A DNA stretch of 64,000 bases from Saccharopolyspora flava (GCF_900116135.1 NZ_FOZX01000012.1:62001-126000); one strand, 5' to 3'. Shown: positions 42,157 through 51,364, numbered from the stretch's first letter. A program made the numbers and translations. Notes: generated from the sequence alone by a model not told the origin.

Positions 42157-43368
42157 TCAGGTGAGGGTCGAGACCGCCTGGAGGAGCAGGTCGATCTCCG
42201 CGGTGCTGGTGTAGTGGGCCAGGCCCACGCGCACGGCCCCGCCCACCTCGGCCGCGCCCAGGGCCGCGAACACGCCGTGGCTGCCGGGGTCGGCGAAGGC
42301 GCAGATGCCCTGGTCGGCGAGGTGCGCGACCGCGTCCTCGGCCTTCACTCCGTTGACGGTGAAGGCCACCGCCGGGATGCGCCGCATCGAGTCGCCGATG
42401 AGCACCACGTCGTCGATCCTGCGCAGCCCGCTGGTGAGGGAGCTCAGCAGCCCGGCCTGGTAGGACTTCACCGCGCGCAGCGAGGTCAGCAGCCGCTCGC
42501 GGCGGGGGCCGACGGCGGCGTCGTCGAGCCCGGCGAGGTAGTCCACCGAGGCGACCAGGCCCGCCAGCAGCGGCAGCGCGTGCGGGCCCATCTCCAGCCG
42601 CTCCGGGCCGCGGGCGCTGTGGTCCAGCGCCACCGACGGCAGGTGGTCGAGCATCGCCGGGTCGCGGAACGCCAGCGCGCCCACCTGCGGACCGCCCCAC
42701 GCGGAGGCGTTGACGGCGACGACGTCGGCGCCGAGCTCGGTGATGTCCAGCGGCACGAACGGGGCCGCCGCGGAGGCGTCGACGACCAGCAGCGCGTCGT
42801 GCTCCTCGGCGGCTTCGGCGACCGGGCGCAGGTCCGGCCGGGTGCCGACCGCGCCGGAGGCGGCGGTGACCGCCACGACCTTGGTGCGCGGGGTGACCAG
42901 CTCACCGTACTGCCAGGTCGGCAGCTCGCAGGTCTCGATGTCGATCTCCGCCCAGCGCACGGTGGAGCCGGAGCGCTGGGCGGCGCGCTGCCACGGGTCG
43001 ACGTTGGCGGGCGAGTCGAGGCGGGACACCACGACGTCGTCGCCGATCATCCAGCCGTCGCCGAGCGCGTCGGCGAGCCGCCCGAGGAGCACGGCCGAGT
43101 TCGGCCCGAGCACCACCCCGGACGGCTTGGCACCTACGAGATCCGCGATCGCACGACGGGCGGCCTCCACGATCGCCTCGGCGCGCTGCGACGCGGGGAA
43201 GTTCCCGCCAGGCCCGGACACCGGGGCCCGCAGCGCCGTCGACGCCGCCGTGGCCACCTGCTCGGGAACCTGCATGCCCGCCGGGGCGTCCAGGTGCACC
43301 CACCCGTCGCCGAGCGCGGGGAAGAGTCCGCGAACCGCCGCGACGTCGAACGCCATGGTCGAAGACAT
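42157..43368 (-). CDS. Class V aminotransferase / cysteine desulfurase-like protein, PLP-lysine apparently missing
   Basis: A 403-residue fold-type I PLP protein of the Rv3778c kind. The cofactor Asp is in LLVVDASAAAPF. At the place where desulfurases have His-Lys before a WGGP/xYGP motif this protein reads NASAWGGPQVGALAF, with Ala223 in the Lys position. If the alignment is right, it cannot form the normal internal aldimine. It is divergent from the proteasome activator gene and convergent with the quinone oxidoreductase. Confidence 0.8.
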   Translation of the reverse strand: MSSTMAFDVAAVRGLFPALGDGWVHLDAPAGMQVPEQVATAASTALRAPVSGPGGNFPASQRAEAIVEAARRAIADLVGAKPSGVVLGPNSAVLLGRLADALGDGWMIGDDVVVSRLDSPANVDPWQRAAQRSGSTVRWAEIDIETCELPTWQYGELVTPRTKVVAVTAASGAVGTRPDLRPVAEAAEEHDALLVVDASAAAPFVPLDITELGADVVAVNASAWGGPQVGALAFRDPAMLDHLPSVALDHSARGPERLEMGPHALPLLAGLVASVDYLAGLDDAAVGPRRERLLTSLRAVKSYQAGLLSSLTSGLRRIDDVVLIGDSMRRIPAVAFTVNGVKAEDAVAHLADQGICAFADPGSHGVFAALGAAEVGGAVRVGLAHYTSTAEIDLLLQAVSTLT

Positions 43369-43492
43369 TACGCAAGCGCGGGCCGCGTTTCCGCCTCCGG
43401 GTGTCCATTACCGCATCACTCGTGATCCGTTTCCCCAGCGCTGCGGGCGAGTCGGGGCGACCGGCCGCGCGCGGGCGCGGCAGACTGGAAGC

Positions 43493-44038
43493 ATGGGAGG
43501 CATGAACGAACAACAGCGCCCGCAGGTGTTCGTGGTCGGCGAGGACGGCAACCCCGTCGGCGCCGCCTCGTCCGACGCCGCCGCCGAGGCGGGCGACGAG
43601 GCCCCGGAGCAGGGCGAGGACATCAACGGCATGGTCGAGCAGCCGGCCAAGGTGATGCGCATCGGCACGATGATCAAGCAGCTGCTGGAGGAGGTCCGCC
43701 AGGCCCCGCTGGACGAGGCCAGCCGCAGCAGGCTCAAGGAGATCCACCAGTCCTCGATCCGGGAGCTGGAGCAGGGTCTGGCGCCGGAGCTCATCGAGGA
43801 GCTGGAGCGGCTGTCGCTGCCGTTCGCGCAGGAGAGCACGCCGTCGGACGCCGAGCTGCGGATCGCCCAGGCCCAGCTGGTGGGCTGGCTGGAGGGCCTG
43901 TTCCACGGCCTGCAGACGGCCCTGTTCGCCCAGCAGATGGCCGCGCGGGCCCAGCTGGAGCAGATGCGGCGCGGCCTGCCCGCGGGATCCGGCGAAGCGG
44001 ACATGGGTCCGCTGAAGGGCACTGGGCAGTACCTCTAA
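43493..44038 (+). CDS. bpa: Bacterial proteasome activator (Bpa/PafE)
   Basis: A 181-residue helical ring protein that opens the 20S proteasome without ATP. The C-terminal GQYL is the docking motif for the proteasome alpha ring. The helical core KVMRIGTMIKQLLEEVRQAPLDEASRSRLKEIHQSSIRELEQGL and LVGWLEGLFHGLQTALFAQQMAARAQLEQM match the family. ATG 43493 has GGAAG upstream; ATG 43502 is an alternative. Proteasome genes are outside the window. Confidence 0.9.
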   Translation: MGGMNEQQRPQVFVVGEDGNPVGAASSDAAAEAGDEAPEQGEDINGMVEQPAKVMRIGTMIKQLLEEVRQAPLDEASRSRLKEIHQSSIRELEQGLAPELIEELERLSLPFAQESTPSDAELRIAQAQLVGWLEGLFHGLQTALFAQQMAARAQLEQMRRGLPAGSGEADMGPLKGTGQYL

Positions 44039-44058
44039 CCGCTCACGGGGTAACGGTA

Positions 44059-44088
44059 GGTAGCGCCCGACGTCAAGCGGGCGCTACC
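44059..44088 (+). terminator. Terminator of bpa
   Basis: GGTAGCGCCCG (44059-44069) pairs with CGGGCGCTACC (44078-44088), eleven perfect pairs, 20 bases after the bpa stop, followed by CCTT. Confidence 0.8.
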
Positions 44089-44144
44089 CCTTCGAGTGAT
44101 GCCCAGGCCGAGTGTGCGCAGCCGTGGTCGGTACTCTTTCGCTC

Positions 44145-45008
44145 GTGCATGCTACGAGCACGCTAGACCGACCTCCGGCGCCGTCTGAGATCTCGCCGCG
44201 GTCCTGGCGAAAAGCGTTCAAGGACATCCGTGACGCCCTCGGCCAGCGACAGCTGTGGGCGCATCTGGGCTGGCAGGACATCAAGCAGCGCTATCGGCGC
44301 TCCGTCATCGGCCCGCTGTGGATCACCATCAGCATGGCCGTCACGGTCACCGCACTCGGTCTGCTGTACTCGCAGCTGTTCGGGCAGCCGCTGGCCGAGC
44401 ACCTGCCCTACCTGGCCGTGGGCTTCATCGTGTGGGGCTTCATCGGCAACTGCGTCAACGACGGCTCCGAGGTCTTCATCTCCAACGAGGGCCTGATCAA
44501 GCAGCTCCCCGCGCCCGTGAGCATCCACGTGCTGCGGCTGCTGTGGCGGCAGGTGCTGTTCTTCGCGCACAACCTCGTCGTCTACTTCGTGCTGCTGTTC
44601 GTCTTCCCGCACCCGCTGAGCTGGACGGTGCTGCTGGCGATCCCGGCGTTCGCGCTCATCGCGGTCAACGGCGCCTGGGTGATCCTGGTGGTCGGCACCA
44701 TCTCCACCCGGTTCCGCGACATCCCGCCGGTGACCCAGAGCATCGTGCAGCTGATGTTCTTCATGACCCCGATCGTGTGGAACTACGACCAGTTCAAGTC
44801 GAACCCGAACCCGGCGATCGCCGAGCGCGCGAAGCTCGCCGAGATCAACCCGTTCATGCACTTCCTGGAGATCATCCGGCAGCCCATGCTCGGCAGCCCC
44901 ATCGCCTGGCACCACTGGCTGGTGTGCGGCGCGATCACCGTCGTCGGCTGGGCCTTGGCGCTGATCGTGCTGCGCAACTACCGTGCCCGTGTCTCCTACT
45001 GGGTCTGA
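44145..45008 (+). CDS. wzm: Wzm-type ABC transporter permease, galactan export
   Basis: A 287-residue ABC-2 permease with six helices (QRYRRSVIGPLWITISMAV at the start of helix 1; FRDIPPVTQSIVQLMFFMTPIVW). It fits the Wzm/RfbD polysaccharide exporters; in mycobacteria the homologue Rv3783 with Rv3781 is thought to flip the lipid-linked galactan. GTG 44145 is preferred over the GTG at 44112 because it removes a non-conserved leader. The ATPase gene follows in 17 bases. Confidence 0.88.
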   Translation: MHATSTLDRPPAPSEISPRSWRKAFKDIRDALGQRQLWAHLGWQDIKQRYRRSVIGPLWITISMAVTVTALGLLYSQLFGQPLAEHLPYLAVGFIVWGFIGNCVNDGSEVFISNEGLIKQLPAPVSIHVLRLLWRQVLFFAHNLVVYFVLLFVFPHPLSWTVLLAIPAFALIAVNGAWVILVVGTISTRFRDIPPVTQSIVQLMFFMTPIVWNYDQFKSNPNPAIAERAKLAEINPFMHFLEIIRQPMLGSPIAWHHWLVCGAITVVGWALALIVLRNYRARVSYWV

Positions 45009-45025
45009 GTGAGGCCGAATACACC

Positions 45026-45844
45026 ATGGTCAGCATCGACGTATGGAACGCGGCGGTCGACTTCCCGATCTTCGACGCGAAGTCCCGCTCGCTGAAGAAG
45101 GCCGTGCTCGGCCGCGCCGGCGGCAAGATCGGCACCGACAGCCGGGTGCCGGTGATCGAGGCGCTGCACGACATCAACATGTCGCTGCGCGAAGGGGACC
45201 GGGTCGCGCTGGTCGGCCACAACGGCGCGGGCAAGTCCACGCTGCTGCGGCTGCTGTCGGGCATCTACGAGCCGACCCGGGGCAGCGCCCGCGTGGTCGG
45301 CAAGGTCGCGCCGGTCTTCGACCTCGGCGTGGGCATGGACCCGGAGATCTCCGGCTACGAGAACATCATCATCCGCGGCCTCTTCCTGGGCATGTCCCGC
45401 AAGGAGATGGAGAAGCGGATCGACGACATCGCCGAGTTCACCGAGCTGGGCGACTACCTGGCGATGCCGCTGCGCACCTACTCCACCGGCATGCGGGTCC
45501 GGCTCGCGCTGGGCGTGGTGACCTCGATCGACCCCGAGATCCTGATCCTGGACGAGGGCATCGGCGCGGTCGACGCGGAGTTCCTGGAGAAGGCGCGGGA
45601 CCGCCTCAACGATCTCGTCAAGCGATCCGGCATGCTTGTCTTCGCCTCGCACTCCGACGAATTCCTCGTCGAGCTGTGCAGCACCGCGATCTGGATGGAC
45701 AAGGGCGGTATTCGCGAAGAGGGCTCGCTGCGCGAGGTCTTGACGCACTACAAGGGGTACGACCCCTTCAACAACCTGAGTGAGGAAACCCTGGCCCGGA
45801 TCGGCGAATCCCGGGCCACGATCGGGAGCAAAGAAGGCTCATGA
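45026..45844 (+). CDS. wzt: Wzt-type ABC transporter ATP-binding protein, galactan export
   Basis: A 272-residue ATPase. Walker A GHNGAGKST, Walker B ILILDEGIGAVDAEF and the Wzt-type switch regions (LGVGMDPEISGYENI, YSTGMRVRLALGV) are present. It lacks the C-terminal glycan-binding domain of O-antigen Wzt proteins, as in the mycobacterial Rv3781. Its stop overlaps the glfT1 start. Confidence 0.9.
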   Translation: MVSIDVWNAAVDFPIFDAKSRSLKKAVLGRAGGKIGTDSRVPVIEALHDINMSLREGDRVALVGHNGAGKSTLLRLLSGIYEPTRGSARVVGKVAPVFDLGVGMDPEISGYENIIIRGLFLGMSRKEMEKRIDDIAEFTELGDYLAMPLRTYSTGMRVRLALGVVTSIDPEILILDEGIGAVDAEFLEKARDRLNDLVKRSGMLVFASHSDEFLVELCSTAIWMDKGGIREEGSLREVLTHYKGYDPFNNLSEETLARIGESRATIGSKEGS

Positions 45845-46752
45845 GCACCGACTCCGCGCAGCAGCTGCCGGCCGGATCCGTAGTCGCGGTCATCGTCACC
45901 AGGCACCGTCGCGAGCTGCTGGCCGAGTCCCTGAAGGTCATCGCGAGCCAGACGCGGCTGCCGGACCACCTGGTCGTGGTCGACAACGGCCCGGACCAGT
46001 CGGCCTCGGACGTGGTCGACGACTGCCCGGTGCCCTCCACCTACATCGCCTCGCAGCGCAACCTCGGCGGTGCCGGTGGTTTCGCGCTGGGCATGCTGAC
46101 GGCGCTGTCGCTGGGCGCGGAGTGGGTGTGGCTGGGCGATGACGACGGCCGCCCGGCCGACGAGCACGCGCTGTCGACGCTGCTGGAGGTCGCCGAGAAG
46201 CGCCGCTTGGCCGCGGTGTCGCCGGTGGTGGTCAACATCGACACCCCGGACACGCTGGCGTTCCCGCTGCGTCGCGGCCTGACCTGGAAGCGCAAGGTCA
46301 GCGAGCTGCCGGAGGAGTTCCTGCCGGGCATCGCCTCGCTGTTCAACGGCGCGCTGTTCCGGGCGAGCACGCTGGACGTGGTGGGCGTTCCGGACTACCG
46401 GCTGTTCTTCCGCGGCGACGAGGTGGAGATCCACCGCCGCCTGGTGCGCTCGGGCCTGCCGTTCGGCACCACGTTCCGCACGAAGTTCCTGCACCCGGAC
46501 GGGTCGGCGGAGTTCAAGCCGATGCTGGGCGGCCGGTTCCACGCCCAGGACCCGTCGGACGACAACAAGCGCTACTACACCTACCGCAACCGCGGTTACC
46601 TGCTCTCGCAGCCGGGGATGCGCAAGATCGGCGCCCTCGAGGTGGTGCGGTTCGGCCTGTACTTCGTGGTGCAGCGCAAGGACCCGAAGGCGTTCCGCGA
46701 GTGGCTGCGGCTGGTGATCCAGGGACGCAAGGAGCGGTTCTTCCGCCGCTGA
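45841..46752 (+). CDS. glfT1: Galactofuranosyltransferase GlfT1-like (GT2)
   Basis: A 303-residue glycosyltransferase that adds the first galactofuranose units to the decaprenyl-linked linker. The GT2 fold is seen in VVAVIVTRHRRELLAESLKVI, and the metal motif is the Asp triplet at residues 100-102 in WLGDDDGRPAD. RNLGGAGGFALG and FFRGDEVEIHRR fit GlfT1. ATGA overlap with wzt shows a coupled exporter-transferase operon. Confidence 0.88.
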   Translation: MSTDSAQQLPAGSVVAVIVTRHRRELLAESLKVIASQTRLPDHLVVVDNGPDQSASDVVDDCPVPSTYIASQRNLGGAGGFALGMLTALSLGAEWVWLGDDDGRPADEHALSTLLEVAEKRRLAAVSPVVVNIDTPDTLAFPLRRGLTWKRKVSELPEEFLPGIASLFNGALFRASTLDVVGVPDYRLFFRGDEVEIHRRLVRSGLPFGTTFRTKFLHPDGSAEFKPMLGGRFHAQDPSDDNKRYYTYRNRGYLLSQPGMRKIGALEVVRFGLYFVVQRKDPKAFREWLRLVIQGRKERFFRR

Positions 46753-46766
46753 TCCGATCAGCGCAC

Positions 46767-46805
46767 CGAGCGGTCGTCGTCGCGCACGACGGCCGCTCGC
46801 TTTTT
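46767..46805 (+). terminator. Terminator of the wzm-wzt-glfT1 operon
   Basis: CGAGCGGTCGTCG (46767-46779) pairs with 46787-46799 (one G-U), then CTTTTTA. Confidence 0.85.
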
Positions 46806-46968
46806 ACGCGGACTTCACACCGGACTCGATAACCGGAAGATCACGGGACGCTGAGACGCGCCTGAGATCGAACTGAGTTCGCAGCTCACGGCGTTACCCC
46901 TGGTGTCGATTCGCACACCGCCGGAATGCCGCGAAAGCGCTCGGACCAGCAACTACTATTCTCCCTTC

Positions 46969-49900
46969 GTGCTCAGTGGCCAGGATGACAGCCGCCGAAC
47001 GGACGACCCTTCGGCAGACAACGGGACCGACCGCGCTCGACCGTCGGCCAAGCGGTTGAAGCTCTTCGCCTCCGTTCTGGGCCTGCTGGGCACGGTCCTC
47101 GCGCTGGCGATTCCGTTCCTCCCCGTCAACTACGACGTCACGACCCTGAAATGGCCGACGTCGGAGGGGACGAAGTCGGTGTCGGCCCCGCTGGTGGCCT
47201 ACTCGCCTCTGTGGCTCAACGCCGAGGTGCCGTGCGCCTCGGCGCGCAGCCTGGACGCGCGCACCACCGGCCCGGCCGTGCTGCTGAGCACCAACCCGCC
47301 GTCGTCGGACTACGGCAAGCTGACCGGCCTGACGCTGCAGGTCGACAACGGCCAGCTGACGCTGCTGACCAAGGGCCAGCAGGTGGGCACGGCCCCGATG
47401 CCCGCGGGCGACTGCTCGATCTCGCTGCACTCCGACGGCAACGGCAGCACCGCGAGCGTCGGCGACCAGTCCATCGCGAACATGCGCGGTGACCAGCGCC
47501 CGCAGCTGACCGGCATCTACTCCAGCATCGACGACCAGCGCGACGACGTGAACGGCCTGTCGTTCGAGGCCCGGGTCGACACCCGCTACGAGAGCCAGGC
47601 GACGCCGCTGAAGCTGGCGGCGATGGCGCTGGCGGTGCTGACGTTCATCGGCTCGGTGGTGTGCCTGCGGCGCCTGGACGTGCGCGCGGGCCGCCGTCCC
47701 CCGAAGTGGCTGGCGGTCGGCTGGTGGAAGCCGACGTTCCGCGACGTCGCGGTCATCGGATCGCTGCTGGTGTGGTGGGTCATCGGGGCGATGACCTCGG
47801 ACGACGGCTACATCCTCAACATCGCGCGGGCGCGCGAGAGCTTCGGCTACGTCAGCAACTACTACCGCTGGTTCGGTGCCCCGGAGGCGCCGTTCGGCTG
47901 GTTCTACGAGCTGTACTCGGTGTGGGTGCAGATCTCCACGGCGACGCCGTGGGTGCGGTTGCCCGCCCTGCTGATGGGCATCGTCAGCTGGCTGCTGATC
48001 TCCCGCGAGGTGCTGCCGCGACTCGGCCAGCAGGTGCGGCGCTCCAACGCCGCCGGCTGGGCCGCCGCCGCCGTGTTCCTGGCGTTCTGGCTGCCCTACG
48101 ACAACGGTCTGCGGCCCGAGCCGGTCGTGGTGCTGTTCTCGCTGCTGGCGCTGTGCGCGGTGGAGCGCGCGGTGGCCACCGACCGGCTGATGCCCGCGGC
48201 GCTGGGCCTGGTCGTGGCGGCGCTGTCGGTGGGCGCGAACCCGCACGGCATGGTGTCGGTGCTGCCGTTCGTGGCGGCGCTGAAGCCGCTGTTCCGGCTG
48301 GTCCGCAAGCGCGCGATGGAGTTCGGCTGGCTGCCGGTGCTGGCACCGATCGCCTCCTCCGGGTTCGTGATCCTGGCGCTGGTGTTCGCCGACCAGACCT
48401 GGCAGTCGGTGATGGACGCGACCGAGCTGCGCACCGACGTCGGCCCCAGCCAGAGCTGGTACGAGGAGCTGAGCCGCTACAACCTGCTGTTCAGCCCCAC
48501 CCCGGACGGGTCGATGACGCGGCGCTTCCCGGTGCTGCTGGTGATCCTGTGCCTGGCGACGTGCGCGGTGGTGCTGCTGCGCCGCGGCCGGATCCGGGGT
48601 GCGGCGCTGGGCCCGAGCCGCCGCCTGCTGGCGATCAGCGCCATGTCGTTCGGCGTGCTCGTGCTGACCCCCACCAAGTGGTCGCACCACTTCGGCATCT
48701 TCGCCGCCGTCGGCGGCGCGCTGGCCGCGCTGACGGCGCTGGCGACGAGCAGCACGGTGCTGCGGTCGAAGCGGAACCGGGCGGCGTTCTTCGCCGGCCT
48801 GATGGTGATCCTCGCGTTCGCGGCGACCGGCCCGAACGCCTGGTGGTACGTCTCGGGCTGGGGCGTGCCCTGGTACAACATGCCGCCGCAGCTCAAGGGC
48901 AAGCACCTGAGCACGGTGCTGCTGATCATCGCGTTCATCGCCCTGGTCGTGGCGTTCATCGAGCACCTGCGCATCGATGAGCACAACCCGAAGGTCGTCG
49001 ACGAGCGGTTCAACCGCGAGGAGGGCCGCAGCCGGGCGCTGCGGATGGGCACGGCCCCGCTGTCGATCATCTGCGCGCTGCTGGTGCTGTTCGAGCTCGC
49101 GAACTTCGGCAAGGTGATCCAGAAGCAGTGGGGCAGCTACAGCCTCGGCGCGGACAACATCAAGCAGATCGTGGGCAGCAGCTGCGGCCTCTCCGACTAC
49201 ATCTACGTCGAGACCAACCCCCAGTCCGGGATGCTGCGGGTCTCCTCCGACCAGCCGTCGGTGGCGGCCCCGTCCGAGGACAAGGACATCGGGGTCCCGC
49301 CCAAGCGCCTCCAGGACAAGGAGGACGCCCAGCAGTACATGAAGGCCAAGCTGCAGGGCTTCAACCGCCCCGGCCTGCCGCCGGGCGACGGCACCGACCC
49401 GCAGGAACCGAACTGGAAGCCCCCGCACCAGTTCGGCAACGACAACGCCCCGGTCTGGGGCAGCTACGACTCGGCCGCCGTGGGCACCGGGGAGCTGCGC
49501 ACCCAGTGGTACGACCTGCCCGAGCGCGCGCAGAAGGGCGAGGTCCCGGTCGTGCTGTCGCTGGCGGGCGCCGAGCTCGGGGCGAACTCGGTGGCGCTGG
49601 AGTTCGGGCACGACACCCCGAACGGCTTCCTGATCACCGAGCGCAAGTACGTGGTGCAGCCGGAAGGCAGCCCCGGCTGGCGGGACTTCCGCTACACGCT
49701 CGGCGGCAAGTCCGAAGGCGCCACCAAGATGCGCGTCGTCGCCGTCGACAACGCCCTCGGCCCGAACGGGTGGGTCGCGGTCAGCGCCCCGCGCGCCCCG
49801 CAGCTGGTCAACATGACCGACTTCGTCGGTGACCAGCCCACGTTCGTCGAGTGGACGGCGGCCCTGGTGCACCCGTGCCTGCAACTGCCGGGCGTGCACC

Positions 49901-50265
49901 ACGGCGTCGCCGAGATCCCGAAGTTCCGGGTCGCCGCAGGCGCCGAGGTCCGCGACATCGGCCAGGGCTGGTCCTCCCCCGACGCCGGCGGCCCGTTCGG
50001 CTGGCTCAACGTCGCCACGAGCATGCGCGAGCTGCCGACCTACATGAAGAACAACATCCACCGGGACTGGGGCTCGATCTACGCGGTCGACCCGTACGAC
50101 CAGGACGCCGTCCCAGCCCAAACCGCCATGGACGTCCACACGGAGACCCACTGGGGCAACTGGACGCCCGGTCCGCTCACGAAGACGCTGCAGCTGCCCG
50201 GGGACGTGCCCAGCTCGGACGACCGGAACGATGTGAAGGGGTTTGAGGCTCCGGAGGAGCAGTAG
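46969..50265 (+). CDS. Arabinosyltransferase, Emb family (copy 1)
   Basis: A 1098-residue GT-C membrane enzyme that adds arabinofuranose from decaprenyl-phosphoryl-arabinose to the galactan. The catalytic acidic pair is D278-D279 in TSDDGYILNIAR, followed by NYYRWFGAPEAPFGW. There are many helices up to about residue 700, and a carbohydrate-binding-type C-terminal domain after it. Length equals the mycobacterial Emb proteins. GTG 46969 is chosen since TACTAT at 46951 looks like a -10 box that would give a leaderless mRNA; GTG 46903 is an alternative. It has its own terminator. Confidence 0.9.
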   Translation: MLSGQDDSRRTDDPSADNGTDRARPSAKRLKLFASVLGLLGTVLALAIPFLPVNYDVTTLKWPTSEGTKSVSAPLVAYSPLWLNAEVPCASARSLDARTTGPAVLLSTNPPSSDYGKLTGLTLQVDNGQLTLLTKGQQVGTAPMPAGDCSISLHSDGNGSTASVGDQSIANMRGDQRPQLTGIYSSIDDQRDDVNGLSFEARVDTRYESQATPLKLAAMALAVLTFIGSVVCLRRLDVRAGRRPPKWLAVGWWKPTFRDVAVIGSLLVWWVIGAMTSDDGYILNIARARESFGYVSNYYRWFGAPEAPFGWFYELYSVWVQISTATPWVRLPALLMGIVSWLLISREVLPRLGQQVRRSNAAGWAAAAVFLAFWLPYDNGLRPEPVVVLFSLLALCAVERAVATDRLMPAALGLVVAALSVGANPHGMVSVLPFVAALKPLFRLVRKRAMEFGWLPVLAPIASSGFVILALVFADQTWQSVMDATELRTDVGPSQSWYEELSRYNLLFSPTPDGSMTRRFPVLLVILCLATCAVVLLRRGRIRGAALGPSRRLLAISAMSFGVLVLTPTKWSHHFGIFAAVGGALAALTALATSSTVLRSKRNRAAFFAGLMVILAFAATGPNAWWYVSGWGVPWYNMPPQLKGKHLSTVLLIIAFIALVVAFIEHLRIDEHNPKVVDERFNREEGRSRALRMGTAPLSIICALLVLFELANFGKVIQKQWGSYSLGADNIKQIVGSSCGLSDYIYVETNPQSGMLRVSSDQPSVAAPSEDKDIGVPPKRLQDKEDAQQYMKAKLQGFNRPGLPPGDGTDPQEPNWKPPHQFGNDNAPVWGSYDSAAVGTGELRTQWYDLPERAQKGEVPVVLSLAGAELGANSVALEFGHDTPNGFLITERKYVVQPEGSPGWRDFRYTLGGKSEGATKMRVVAVDNALGPNGWVAVSAPRAPQLVNMTDFVGDQPTFVEWTAALVHPCLQLPGVHHGVAEIPKFRVAAGAEVRDIGQGWSSPDAGGPFGWLNVATSMRELPTYMKNNIHRDWGSIYAVDPYDQDAVPAQTAMDVHTETHWGNWTPGPLTKTLQLPGDVPSSDDRNDVKGFEAPEEQ

Positions 50266-50280
50266 TTGTTCGTTCTTGGG

Positions 50281-50312
50281 GACCCCCGCGATTCGTGCGT
50301 TTCGCGGGGGTC
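50281..50312 (+). terminator. Terminator of emb copy 1
   Basis: GACCCCCGCG (50281-50290) pairs with CGCGGGGGTC (50303-50312), then TTCT. It ends emb before the giant palindrome begins. Confidence 0.85.
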
Positions 50313-50335
50313 TTCTGTTGGGTGGGGTGGGGGTC

Positions 50336-50690
50336 TTTGGGGTTCTTTGGGTGGGGGCGGAGTGCAGTTTTAGCCGAAATTGGCGTCGTTGTGCACTTCT
50401 GCTTCTTTTTTCGAGGGTGCCAATTTCAGCTAAAACTGCACGGCCTTGCGAAACGTACCCGTAGTGGGTCGCCTCCACCAAAGCTTGGGTTGCTCAAGTG
50501 CGCTACGTTTCGAAACGTACACGACCAAGCACACCGAGCTTTGGTAAACGTGACCCACTACGGGTACGTTTCGAGAGGCAGTGCAGTTTTAGCTGAAATT
50601 GGCTGCTCAGCACAACGCAAGAAAACAACAAAACGAAGGCCAATTTCGGCTAAAACTGCACTCCGCACCCACGCAAAGCACCCCAAGAAC
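50336..50690. repeat. Giant modular palindrome between convergent genes (50 kb locus)
   Basis: A fold-back of about 355 bases centred at 50511/50512 in TACGTTTCGAAACGTA (50504-50519). Going outward, both arms carry in the same order: CTTTGGT; ACCCACTACGGGTACGTTTCG; a module whose own ends are 20-bp inverted repeats (CAGTTTTAGCTGAAATTGGC and inverse; left copy 50365-50437, right copy 50584-50657); then CACTCCGC-type GC-rich flanks. Long blocks of up to about 20 bases pair perfectly between arms. Both neighbouring genes have separate terminators. No gene is seen. Confidence 0.88.
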
Positions 50691-50707
50691 CCCAAAACCC
50701 AAAAAGA

Positions 50708-50740
50708 AGGACGCCCGACCCCACACAGGTCGAGCGCCCC
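50708..50740 (-). terminator. Terminator of the GtrA-like gene
   Basis: GGACGCCCGACC (about 50709-50720) pairs with GGTCGAGCGCCCC (50728-50740), one mismatch. On the minus strand it is followed by a CTTCTTTTTGGG stretch. Confidence 0.65.
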
Positions 50741-50757
50741 GAAAACCCCGAAAGACC

Positions 50758-51189
50758 TCAGTCCCGGAAGATCAGCAGCTTCAGCATGATGAAGTTAATC
50801 ATCGTTCCCAGCCCCTGGGCGATGACCCAGAACAACGTGAACTGCCACGCCTCGTGCGCGTTGAACAGCACGCACAGCACCTGGTTGGAGCCCATGTTCA
50901 CGAAGAACGTCGTGGTGTAGAGCACGGCGAACGCGCCGGCCTTCGCCGTGGTGTTGCCCTGGCCCGCGCCCTGGAAGGTGAACTTCCGGTTGATGATGTA
51001 GGACGCCGTGGTGCCGAGGATGAACGAGATGGACTTCGACAGCCACACCGGCCACCCGAGCACGCCCAGCAACAGCGAGTACGTGCCGAAGTCGATCACC
51101 GCGCAGCCACCGCCGATGACGATGAAGCGGGTCAGCTGGGCGAGCACGCCCAGCTTCTTGGGTTCGGTTGCGGTTTCGGCCACTGTCAC
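50758..51189 (-). CDS. GtrA-family membrane protein (Rv3789-like)
   Basis: A 143-residue four-helix GtrA protein starting at GTG 51189 (MTVAETATEPKK). RFIVIGGGCAVIDFGTYSLL, SFILGTTASYIINRKFTF and the final TMINFIMLKLLIF match. In mycobacteria the protein next to dprE1 is proposed to take part in arabinogalactan assembly, possibly handling decaprenyl-phosphoryl-arabinose. Here it is divergent from dprE1. Confidence 0.85.
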   Translation of the reverse strand: MTVAETATEPKKLGVLAQLTRFIVIGGGCAVIDFGTYSLLLGVLGWPVWLSKSISFILGTTASYIINRKFTFQGAGQGNTTAKAGAFAVLYTTTFFVNMGSNQVLCVLFNAHEAWQFTLFWVIAQGLGTMINFIMLKLLIFRD

Positions 51190-51364
51190 AGGTTCACCTT
51201 CAAGCAACGACGGCTGGACCGGACGCCCGGGCCCGTCCGCGTCCAGAATGCCCGGACAGCGGTAGACACGTCCCCCGCGAGTGTAGCGATGACGCTTCGC
51301 GCACCGCCGGGGACCGCTCGTACCCGGCGGTAGAACGACCCGATGCGCGGATAGACTCGGCTGG

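Noticed and set aside
46894-50481. A minus-strand frame of about 1200 codons over emb copy 1
   Set aside because: Antisense shadow of a high-GC gene; composition is Arg/His/Gln-rich, no ribosome site, and it would run through the giant palindrome.
50336-50690. Insertion sequence or transposon with terminal inverted repeats
   Set aside because: No transposase frame and no target-site duplication were seen; the inverted arms occupy the whole element. A transposase-less mobile repeat remains possible and is treated as such in the findings.
50243-50789. Frames of 70-160 codons through the 50-kb palindrome
   Set aside because: They follow the repeat modules on either strand and share the same fragments as those at 36 kb, so they reflect repeated DNA and not genes.
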